DNA from: Symbiodinium natans
Taxonomy: Eukaryota > Sar > Dinophyceae > Suessiales > Symbiodiniaceae
DNA: 64,000 nt
Assembly (NCBI GenBank): GCA_905221605.1
Contig: CAJNDS010000129.1
Span: forward strand, 145,001-209,000
Reading direction: 5' to 3'
How positions within the stretch are numbered: position 1 is the stretch's first letter; the number at the start of each line of letters is the position of its first letter. A program made the translations under genes and the position numbers. This document shows positions 21,198 to 30,000 of the stretch, piece by piece. The notes under the pieces were generated by a model. It ran no database searches. It saw only the letters and a list, made by a program, of their open reading frames with translations, and was not told the DNA's origin.

Positions 21198-24100
21198 ACC
21201 CCTCCCAAGGACAAAGTGAAAAAAATGTGAACAAATTGTGAAAAATTTGTGAAAAAATGTGAAAAAAGAGCGGGGTCCCTACCCCCCCAACCCCCCCCCC
21301 CCCCAACCCAGCCATCGCCCCCCCCCAACCCAAACCCCACCTCCCCACCTTACACCCTCGAGGCGAAAAATCTCTCAATACACATTTTTACATACGTATG
21401 TATGTGTGTATGTATGCATGCATGCATGCATGCATGCATGCACGCATGATGTATGTATGTATGTATGTATGTATGTATGTATGAGATACACACATGCACA
21501 CATGCATACATACATGCATGGATGCATGCATTCACGCACACATACATACATACATATATGTATGCATGTGTGCATGTGTGTATCTGGAAGTATTATGCAT
21601 GTATGTATGTATGTATGTATGTATGTATGTATGTATGTATGTATGTATGTATGTATGTATGTGTGTGCGTATGTATGTTTGTATGTATGTATGTATGTAT
21701 GTAGGTATGTATGTATGTAGGTATTGGACGGATGGATGGATGTATGCATGTATGTATGTCCGCCTTGCGAGTAATGTCGCTGCCACAGCAAAGGACAGGT
21801 TCCATGGCCCTCACAGTTTTTCGCTCGTCAATTTTGCTCTGATTTTTCAGATTTTTCATATTGTTTTCCATAATTATTTCTCATATTTTTCTCATCATAT
21901 GTTTTCGGAGTGGTTTTCATTTTTTCTGCACATTTTTCTCATTTTGCAATTCCTTAGAATGTGTAGGGCGAGATCTACTTAAGTTTGCGGTTTAGGGTTT
22001 GGGGTTTAGGGTTCAGGGTTCAGGGTTTAGGGTTTAGGGTTTCGGGTTTCGGGTTTAGGGTTTAGGGTTCAGGGTTCAGGGTTCAGGTGTTTTCGTGCAG
22101 ATCAGTCGTTAGGAGAAGTTTTAGCTAGTTTGTTTTTGATGTGGACGTGCACTGTTTCTTTATACTCATCGAGTTAGCTCGATCCGCTGCTGGGTAGAGC
22201 AAGGAGTTCTGCCTGGTGATTGCATCTGACATCTCAGGGCGACTGTCTGGCCTTCTCGGGCACGGCTTTCATATGGGTAGTTCTCTAAATCACGGTCCTT
22301 TTTGTGGTCCTACATTTTGTACCGCACCCTCAAAAGAAGGACCCCCAAAGGGACCCTGATTTAGAGAGCAGTCGAAGTAGCGGCATCGACTCGAAGCTGA
22401 ACCCGTTTGAAGGTTGGCAAGACAGGAGCGAGAGTAGGTTCCTCCCCATATTCCCCCCAAAAAACCATGATCCTCATAGGAATCTCAATAGGTGTAGTGT
22501 ATTCTTTCTGTCGGACCCAAAAGTTTAAAATAACACAATCCTCACAGGAATCCCCGAAAAGGGTACTCCTATTTCCGGAGACCCCACAGGTTTGTCCATG
22601 AGCCTTCGGGCATGTTCTCGCCTTCCGAGGCACTTGCCCGACAGATTGCCAAGAAGGCCAGGAGATGCAAGGCCATAATGAAGGCCACGGTGCAGGCCGG
22701 AAGCGACACCACGCGGTTTAGGGTTTAGGGTTTAGGGTTTAGGGTTTAGGGTTTAGAGTTTGGGGTTTAGGGTTTAGGGTTTAGGGTTTAGGGTTTTAGG
22801 GTTCGCCATTCTGCCTGGTTGTTAAGTATATTATACGTATACGTTAGGATAGGGATGGGGAGATAGATCAAACAACATGCAGATAGTTATTGAACATACA
22901 GTGTATGGGCGTAGGCCTGGAAGCCATGTAAGGAATACTTGCGAGGGCGCAGTGGTGTTTCAAAGCTTTTGTTTTGTAGGTCTACCTCGCGGTTAGTATT
23001 TTCGTTGTCATTGTGGGGTAACATTTTACATTTTTAAGGGTACTTAAACTCAATAAGGAGTATAAATTTTTTATACTATCCCTAACCATGAACTAGTTTT
23101 GGTGTGGTGCAGCATTCTCAACAGTAAGCAGGTTGGAATACATCGAAAAGACGTGAGTCCCAGATCTGAACAAGGTGTGGCCAAGTAAGGCCGATTGAAA
23201 AGGCGGCATTCTAACTTCCAAGGGAAGCGAGACGGTAGCCGAAATCCCGCATAAACAACCTCAGCTGTCTCAACCTCACCTCATCCCTGCTACCAGCAGT
23301 CTTGAGCATGAGGGCAGTAATTCTCTAAATGACGGTCCCTTTTGTTGTGTTTACCCTCAGATATGCAGAAGCCTTACTCAACCCCTAAACCCCTAAACCC
23401 CTAAACCCCTTAACCCCTAAACCCCTAAACCCCTAAACCCCTAAACCCCTAAACCCCTAAACCCCTAAGCCCCTAAGCCCCTAAGCCCCTAAGCCCCTAA
23501 GCCCCTAAGCCCCTAAGCCCCTAAACCCCTAAACCCCTAAACCCCAAACCCTTGAAACCCTGAAGCCCTACACCCTCAAACCCTAAACCCTCAAAACCCT
23601 AAACCCTCAAAACCCTAAAGCCTAAACCCCTGAACCCTCAAACCCTTAAAAACCCAAACCCTTAAAACCCTAAGCCCTGAAAAGCCCAAACCCTAGCCCC
23701 TAAATCCGAACCTCTAAACCCTAAACCCTCAAAACCCAAAACCCCAAGCCCTAAACCCTCAACCCTAAACCCTAAACCCTAAACCCGTAACCCGTAAACC
23801 CCAAACATCTTGGCCAGTGGCTGAAGATCTTTTTCGGCAAGCGGCGCTTGCACAAATCAGCGGAGGCCTGCAAGGCCGGGACCCGACACACGTGGGAACT
23901 GTTTCGGGTTTGGGGTTTAGGGTTTAGGGTTTAGGTTTTAGGGTTTAGTGTTTAGGTTTAGGGTTTAGGGTTTTGGGTTTAGGGTTTTGGGTTTAGGGCG
24001 TTGAGGATGTTATGAAAATTAGGGGTCGGGGCTGTTCGAATTCGGGAGTGAACTTTGGAAGTCGTTTTGTCTTTTTCCTCGGAGCCTCTGCTATAAAAGT

Positions 24101-26909
24101 TACCACAAGGGGGCCCTCAGTGTGAACAACCCCATTTGAAGTCTGGAGGTGGTGACTACAGTACCCTAAACCCAAATATTGAGGTTTTAATCTTAATCCC
24201 CAAACCCTAAACCCTAAACCCTAAACCCTAAACCCTGAACCCTGAACCCTGAACCCTGAACCCTGAACCCTAAACCCTAAACCTACCCTGAAAGCCCTGG
24301 CCTGTATTGGCTGGGCCCCGAGGGGGAGGCCAAGACACCTGGGGTTGCTAGGGTACCCAGACCATTCAGACAAGGGTTTAAGGTTTGGGGTTTAGGGTTT
24401 AGGGTTTAGGGTTTAGGGTTTGGGGTTTAGGGTTCAGGGTTCCGGGTTTAGCGTTCAGGGTTCAGGTAAGGGTTTAGGATTCAGGGTTCGGGTAAGGTTT
24501 GAGGGTTTAGGGTTTTGAGTTTAGGGTTTAGGGTTTAGGGTTTGGGGTTTAGGGTTTAGGGTAACCCACCTCCCCCTCCCCGTCCCCGTCAAAAAAGAAG
24601 CCTGAAGAGCCAACAGATTTGCTAGAAAACAAGCCCGGCAAACTCTCCAAAGGAGCGCATGACGAAGGGTGGCTGTAGTTCCTTTCCATGACCGCTTTTT
24701 TAACTGCTGCCCTGCTGGGAGCTACAAAGCCCTAAATCCTAAACCCTACCCCAAACCTTAAACCCTAAACCCTAACCCTAAACCCTAACCCTAAACCCTA
24801 AACCGTAAACCCTAAACCCTAATCACTAAACCCTAATCCTAGACCAGAAAAGCGTCAGGTACTCCTCCGTCACTTGGGGGAGTGGGTGCGCATCCGCGGC
24901 GCCGTGCGCAAGTTCATCGCCGACGTCAAGGCATTTTTAGGGTTTGGGGTTTAAGGTTTAGAGTTTAGGGTAGGGTTTAGGGTTTAGGGTTTAGGGTTTA
25001 GGGTTTAGGGTTTAGGGTTTAGGGTTTAGGGTTTAGGGTTTCGGGTTTAGGGTTTAGGGTTTAGGGTTTAGGGTTTAGGGTTTAGGGTCTAGGGTTTAGG
25101 GTTTAGTGATTAGGGTTTAGGGTTTAGGGTTTAGGGTTTGGGGTTTAGGGTTTGGGGACTATAGCTGGGAGCAACAGGTCCTTACTCTGGGCCGGGGGGC
25201 GCCTTAGCCTTAAGGCGCCCATTACCCCAAGCTCGGGTTTGGAGTTTTTAGTAAACCCATCGTCCTAAAGTGCTTGGTTTAGGGTTCAGGGTTAGTCCCG
25301 AACAAGTCTGCCTGAATCGCTCACGGTTGGAAGGTCTATGGTTCGGGGAGATTTGAGATTTTTAGGGAGGGACTTGGGGTGAGGATTTTGTGAAAGCCTA
25401 AGGGTACAGGTTTCCGACCTCATGGTATTTTGCGGTGCTTTGATTCGGGACTTGGAGCGGGGCTTAGCGTTCAGTTCAGGGTTCAGGGTTGGGTTTTGCC
25501 CCGTCGCTGGCCAGACCGTGCAGAGAACGATGCGCGAGTACCTTGCCGTCAAGCGGAAACGCTGCTGGGTCCCCGGAGCTTGTAAAAATGATTTACAGAA
25601 CTACCCGCATATCTTGGTTCCCTGAGTCCGATGACGGTCCTGTCACGTAAGTTTGGTTGTTGCCAAGTCCTGAACTCCAAACCGCAGTTCACCTTCAGGC
25701 CATTTGATCGAGAAAGAGTGGTGCCGGATTGAGGACGGAACGGGGCGACGACACATGTTGAGGAACTTAACACCTAGGATGATTACATGGTTGAAACGCA
25801 GCCCTACCCTAGACCCTAATTTCACAAACCCTAAAGGCCAGTTCTGAGATGGACCCCAGGCTCTCTTTTCCTTGAACCCTAGAGCCGATTCCGAACTCTT
25901 GGAGGATAAAGGCCAGTTCAGAGATGGACCCTACCTATCTTCCTTAAACCCTGGAACCTCTTCCGAACGTTTTGGAGGATCATTACCTGTCCATCTTCGC
26001 GCAGCACAAGGCGGAGTCCGCCATGCAGGACGGGTGAAACTTGAGAGGTGATCAAAGTATATTTGTAAAGGGACCATAAGGGGAAACTATTAGTACCTAT
26101 TCCGACCCCCTACATGAAACCTTAAGCCCTAGACTCTGAATCCTAACCTGAAATGTCTGCGGCTTAAAGGAACCAACGAGAGAACTGAGGGCCCGGATGG
26201 AAAACTGGCCCCCCCTCAACTACTTACCGCACGGGAAAGACTGTTGTTGTTGGAGCTTGAAACTGTTGCTGTTTTGAGCGTGTTGAAAGCATGACAGGTG
26301 TGGAGTACTCGGCGGTTTGGCGTTTCTCTTGGTAGGGTCGGGTTCTCGGGCCTCGATTTCGAAAATCGTGATGGCTGCTGCCGTCCCGAAGTTTGCCAGT
26401 GGTGGTTGCAAAGCTGTGCGCATGTACGACTGTTGTTTTTTTGGTTGACATGACGTTTCGGTTTTCTCATTGGCTGCCTGCAGACGCTGGGCGTTTGGTG
26501 GAAGAAGGTCTGGGACTCTTGGGCTTCTATGGCTTAGTGTCTTGGGATGTGCTGCGTGCTGCTTGGGGCTTGTACTGCTTCAGCGCTGCTCATTGTACAT
26601 CGGTTGGTGGGGCTTTCTTTGGGGCGACTGTCATGGGCTTGTAATGTGTGGGCTTGCAATGTTTTGGGGGCGCTTCACTGCTGTCGGGTTGTTTCTAGGA
26701 CCCAGAGTGGGCCCGTATTTCCTTTTTTCGGGTTGGGGTTCCCTTGTAATCCCCTTAGAACCAAAAAGGGCACCCTTTTATTCCTAGGTTACTCCTGGGT
26801 CTAGGTTCTGACTTGGGCAAAGGATGCCTTCAGGGTGCCCGAGAACTTGGATCCACACCGGGTTTTTGTCTCAGCTGTGCAAGGAAACCACCGAGATGCA
26901 TGGCTCTAG
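14987..26909 (+). CDS. Exon cluster 2: unidentified multi-exon protein gene(s)
   Basis: Proposed exons: 14987-15052, 15204-15239, 15413-15479, 16034-16121, 16891-16949, 17075-17124, 17350-17430, 18413-18513, 18547-18634, 18821-18918, 19025-19060, 19137-19349, 19371-19431, 19528-19576, 19745-19779, 19856-19968, 20251-20324, 20491-20580, 22238-22276, 22372-22437, 22590-22715, 23300-23316, 23818-23907, 24295-24343, 24598-24674, 24859-24930, 25515-25581, 25978-26033, 26823-26909. The 17 exons from 16891 to 22715 stay in one frame (about 459 codons). Readable pieces: DDASEYDFSGSECESMYSSD, SDGLLNYSRNQAHGVV, NCQAALNTSANFVAW, SSGIDSKLNPFEGWQDRSE, PSEALARQIAKKARRCK, LRHLGEWVRIRGAVRK. No family recognised. 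Non-GT donors are needed after 18918 (GA), 19779 (GC) and 24930 (GC). Phases after 23316 are not continuous, so exons are missing or more than one gene is present. An in-frame TAG at 26907 may be a gene end. Confidence 0.5.
16324..16420 (+). mobile_element. Inverted-repeat element, family B, next to a possible exon
   Basis: GATGTTCTCCCTTCTACTAAC on the left pairs with CTGTTAGTAGAAGGGGAACAT on the right. A possible exon (16297-16326, reading RMYHAMLPEM in one frame) runs straight into it and would use its GTTCTC as donor. Confidence 0.65.
16481..16597. mobile_element. Inverted-repeat element, family G
   Basis: Left end GGCTTAATATAGGGG and right end CCCCCTATATTAAG are inverted repeats. The ends would give a GC donor and an AG acceptor. 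Weaker relatives lie near 26054-26125 and 63910-63980. Confidence 0.65.
17545..17645. repeat. TTTAGGG tract
   Basis: Thirteen or so TTTAGGG/TTTTAGGG units, followed after a short T-run by a 25-base poly-G tract (17664-17688). Confidence 0.85.
18924..19015. repeat. CCCTAAA tract
   Basis: Thirteen CCCTAAA units fill the intron between exons 18821-18918 and 19025-19060 almost entirely. Confidence 0.9.
19137..19349 (+). CDS. Longest exon of cluster 2 (71 codons)
   Basis: Open in phase 0 from a CTGCAG acceptor to a GTTTAG donor. Readable motifs include NFVAWVSGLPQNCFTNRSCS near the start and FFKQAFRFGLCRLTLSGG near the end. No family recognised. The next exon starts only 21 bp later (see findings). 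Minus-strand ORFs across the same region lack splice signals and are treated as shadows. Confidence 0.55.
20325..20433 (-). mobile_element. Family C element, reverse copy with internal duplication
   Basis: Exon 20251-20324 (ending GPRWG) runs directly into GTTTACGAAAACAAG, the element end that gives the donor. Inside, the block TAGGATTCCCTTA(T/C)CA with its following CCCCA occurs twice, so part of the element is duplicated. Confidence 0.65.
21113..21196. repeat. ~80-base poly-G tract
   Basis: GGCGGGGCGGGG grading into an almost pure G run with a single AA interruption. The Gly- and Pro-rich ORFs on the two strands are artefacts of this run. Length is prone to assembly error. Confidence 0.9.
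21394..21765. repeat. GTAT / ATGC tetranucleotide microsatellite
   Basis: Interrupted arrays of GTAT, ATGC, ATAC and GATG units on one strand, with TACA/GTAT inversions. Not coding. Confidence 0.9.
22277..22371 (+). mobile_element. Introner-like element, family D, exactly one GT-AG intron (95 bp)
   Basis: Left end GTAGTTCTCTAAATCACGGT and right end CCCTGATTTAGAGAGCAG are inverted repeats with 18 of 19 core bases matching. The first two bases are the GT donor and the last two the AG acceptor. Exons 22238-22276 and 22372-22437 join in frame across it (phase 2), giving a run that includes RSSGIDSKLNPFEGW. Confidence 0.8.
22716..22802. repeat. TTTAGGG tract starting at an exon donor
   Basis: The exon ending at 22715 (SDTT) runs directly into GTTTAGGGTTTAGGG, so the repeat itself supplies the GT donor. 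This arrangement recurs at most introns in the window. Confidence 0.85.
23018..23097. mobile_element. Short element, family E
   Basis: GGTAACATTTTACATTTTTAA, then TATAAATTTTTTATA and CCCTAACCATGAACTAG. A second copy at 47414-47508 has the same block order. Confidence 0.6.
23317..23361 (+). mobile_element. Truncated family D element
   Basis: GTAATTCTCTAAATGACGGT at the left and TTGTTGTGTTTACCCTCAG at the right. The right inverted repeat is missing, but the piece still begins with GT and ends with AG and is flanked by a possible 17-bp exon (23300-23316). Confidence 0.5.
23378..23545. repeat. CCCCTAAA / CCCCTAAG octamer tract
   Basis: About 20 octamers. The central block (about 23466-23520) is uniformly CCCCTAAG and the flanks are CCCCTAAA, which shows spread of one variant. 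Confidence 0.9.
24947..25155. repeat. TTTAGGG tract, ~200 bp
   Basis: Around 28 units with a few TTTCGGG, TTTGGGG and TTTAGTG variants, downstream of the exon 24859-24930 whose donor is GC. Confidence 0.9.
25834..25980. repeat. Tandem duplication of a ~74-bp unit at an exon boundary
   Basis: AAGGCCAGTTCTGAGATGGA... ending in CTTGGAGGAT, followed by a diverged copy starting AAAGGCCAGTTCAGAGATGG and ending TTTGGAGGAT. The second copy runs into the 25978-26033 exon, so the acceptor region is duplicated. Confidence 0.7.
26034..26822. other. Long intron or intergenic stretch with an undecided ORF
   Basis: An 83-codon + strand ORF (26393-26644) contains GLLGFYGLVSWDVLRAAWG and follows a CTGCAG acceptor-like site, but it has no recognisable family and sits beside a family F element (26694-26804). 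It could be a real exon. Confidence 0.3.
26694..26804. mobile_element. Inverted-repeat element, family F
   Basis: Left end CTAGGACCCAGAGTGGGCC and right end CCTAGGTTACTCCTGGGTC(TAG). The interior CCCTTGTAATCCCCTTAGAA matches the 5873 copy. Confidence 0.7.
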
Positions 26910-27003
26910 CTTCCCTAAACCCTAAACCCTAAACCCTACACCCTACACCCTAGACCCCTTGAAACTGGTGTAGGGTGTAGGGTTCAGGGTTGCCAATGTC
27001 AAG

Positions 27004-30000
27004 CATGTGAGGAGACCAACGGAAGCCAGCATGGCCGCCCTGTTTTCAGTAAAGAGACATCGTGGGGCTTAGGGTTTAGGGTTTAGGGTTTAGGGTTTAG
27101 GGTTTAGGGTTTAGGGTTTAGGGTTTAGGGTTTAGGGTTTAGGGTTTAGGGTTTAGGGTTTAGGGTTTAGGTTTGCGGTTTAGGGCCCTATAAACCTTAA
27201 ACACCAAGCCCTCAACGCTGAACACTGTAATCCCACAGAGAGGTACTGGTATTTTCTGGAGTAGGCGCACGTTGGCTGCGCTGCAATCAGAATTAGACCT
27301 GCTTGAATTCCCAATCGACAAGCCCAAATTTGGAAAAACCCCTAAGATGTTTTAGGGTTTAGGATTCAGGGTTTAGGTAGTTGAGGACGAGGGGAAGTTT
27401 TGTTGAGGTGTTAGGGAAGCTTTGTCCGTCTCCCCAGAATGACAGGGGCCGGGGGCGCGCGTCGGGCACTCGAAAGAACAGGAGCCTTCCGTTATTGTCG
27501 GGGTTAGGGGTCCTCACTTAGGGGTCCTCACTTAGGGTTTAGGGCTTAGGGCTTAGGGCTTAGGGCTTAGGGCTTAGGGCTTAGGGCTTAGGGCTTAGGG
27601 TTTAGGGTTTAGGGTTTAGGGTTTGAGTTTAATTAGGGTTTAAAGGGTTTGGGGCTTGGGGCTGAGGACTGCCTTGTCGATCTCTTGACCTTAGGTAGCA
27701 GGCTCGAAGCCCTTACAACGAAAGCGCCCCTTAACACCCTAAACCCCCTAAACCCTAAAACCTAAAACCCTAAGCCAAAGCCACCCTCCCAAGCCCTGCA
27801 GCTCATGAAGGCCAAAACCCTGAAACATGCTCTGGGCCCAGAACGCACTAAGCCCAAAGCGCTAAACCCGTGCAGCCCCCCCTAAAACCCTAAAACCCAA
27901 ATCCAACACCCAAAACCCTAAACCCCCCCCCCCCCCATTCCGGGGGCCCTGCGCCCTGCAATCCCCTAATACGCCCCGGCTACAAGAAACCAAAACCCGG
28001 CCCTAAGCCCTAAACCCTACAACCTAAACCCCAAGCCCTAAACCCTAAACCCTAAACCCTAAACCCTATAAACCCTCTACCCTCTAAACCCTAAGCCCTA
28101 AGCCCTAAGCCCTATAAACCCTAAACCCTCTGCACGCCAGCAGAAGTCCTTGAGGCCCGGAGACGCCCGGAAGCGACAGGTCCAGGCGGCTCTGGAGGCC
28201 GTGAGGGGATTTCAGGGGATTTTAGGTGGGGTTTAGGGTTTAGGGTTTAGGGGTTAGGGTTTAGGGTTTAGGGTTTAGGGTTTAGGGTTTAGGGTTTAGG
28301 GTTTAGGGTTTAGGGTTTAGGGTTTGTTTAGGGTTTAGGGTTTCGGGTTTCGGGTTTAGGGTGAGGGGGTCTGGGTTTAGGCTTTGGGGTCGACTTTTTG
28401 GCTTTCTTGCAGCCAGGGCTTGTGGGGGATTATCGGGCAAGTATAAGGGATTGTAGGGGGCAGATGGGGGGAAGCAGAGCTTGGGCAGAAATACCCCGAA
28501 CCCCTAACCCTAAGCCCTAAGCCCTAAGCCCTAAACCCTAAACCCTAAACCCTAAACCCTAAACCCTAAACCCTAAACCCTAAACCCAGGCCTCTGCCAG
28601 TTCCAAGTGGAAGTTGGTGGTGGACACAAGCAGCTGGCGGATTCCCGCAGCTGAACGAAAGGCGATCATTGCAAAGCGGGAACCTGAGGGGGAGACTTAC
28701 CTGCAGGGTTTGGGGTTTAGGGTTTAGTTTGGCATTTGAGGTTTGGGGTTTAGGGGAATTCTTCTTTTTCAGGCCTTTGCAGGTACTTTTTGTCGCAGCT
28801 TGCCTTGCAGAAAGGGCGCCCTCAAAAAAGGGACCTCAGATAGGCGCGGCCATTTCTCCTAGCCGCCCTGTCAGGGTACGGCACACACACAAACAGGTCC
28901 CCACAGCGGCTTTTGACGAGTCTGAAATGGCTCATTTGGGAACAGGGGCTGCCTGTATTTGCAAATCTCGCAGTGTTGATTCAGCAGGTCTTGGCAAGGT
29001 CTATACTTACTGACTGATACTCCCTTACAATCCACACGGGCTCTGGTCCAAAACAACCACCCGAAACCCAAAATCGGCTGAAAAAGCTGAGGTACCATCG
29101 GCGTGCCCTCAAGAGGCACATGGAGATTGGCAAGACCTTTTTGCAAATAGCAACGGCCCCTGGTTTTGGGTTTTGGGTTTTGGGTTTGGGGTCTGGGTTT
29201 AGGGTTTACCGTTTAGGGTTTAGGGTTTAGGGTTTAGGGTTTAGGGTTTAGGGCAGTATTCCGTTTCATGGATAGCTTTTTCTCAGAGGGACCAGAGACC
29301 GACACTGGGGAAGTTTCCCGAATCCTAAGTTTAAGCACCACTTCAGCTCAAGGACCTGCGTAGTTCTTCCAGGTTAGGGTTTAGGGTTTAGGGTTTAGGG
29401 TTTAGGGTTTAGGGTTTAGGGTTTAGGGTTTAGGGTTTAGGGTTTAGGGTTTTGTGGGCATTGGCACAAAATCCGTGGAAGGTTTTCCCATCCACGCCTC
29501 CCCCAACTCGTCATTTTTGCTGATAGAAGGGTTTGGTTTTAGTGCTTTGCGGTATCGAGCCCAAGAGCAAAACCCTGCATCTCTACCTCTAAACCCTAAA
29601 CCCTAAACCCTAAACCCTAAACCCTAAACCCTAAACCCTAAACCCCTGAATCTCTACCCTACAGCCCCAAACCCTAACCCCCCTAAACCCTAAACCCCAA
29701 GGTCTTCGACGCGCTTCAGGCAAGTCGCGAGCTGGACCAGTTCCTCACCCAGCTCCTTGGTAGAACCGTGGTGCCCTTTTCTGCCCTTTTTTGCTCTTTT
29801 TTGTTAGTTCAAGGTCCCCTTATGGTCCTGGTTTAGGGTTTAGGGTTTAGGTTTTAAGGTTTAGGGTTTAGGGTTCACGGTTTAGGGTTTGGGGCTAGTG
29901 GTACCCGTTTGCCCGTCTTTCTTTGCTTCAAGGTTGAATTGTACAAATAGCCAACCCCAAAAGGGTACCTTTATTAGAATATGGTTTTGCTGCACTACCC

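Larger units (their letters stand above)
20600..21985. mobile_element. Possible ~1.4-kb element with A-rich inverted ends, inside an intron
   Basis: The left flank (CCCTACACATCCTGG, then GAAAATTATGGAAAAG and GTGAAAAAAG-type repeats) is mirrored on the right by TTTTCCATAATTATTTCTCA and GAATGTGTAGGG. Between them lie a degenerate GTGAAAA repeat, an ~80-base poly-G tract (21119-21196), a pyrimidine-rich block and a long GTAT/ATGC microsatellite. Exons on both sides (20580 and 22238) join in phase, so this is intron. No transposase ORF is visible; the His/Tyr/Cys-rich ORFs are microsatellite artefacts. Confidence 0.4.

Noticed and set aside
20963-21378. Poly-Gly / poly-Pro ORFs
   Set aside because: Produced by the ~80-base G run; both strands are open for the same reason.
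21259-21791. Long His/Tyr/Ile/Cys-rich ORFs on both strands
   Set aside because: They are translations of the GTAT/ATGC microsatellite in several frames; no splice context and no composition like a real protein.
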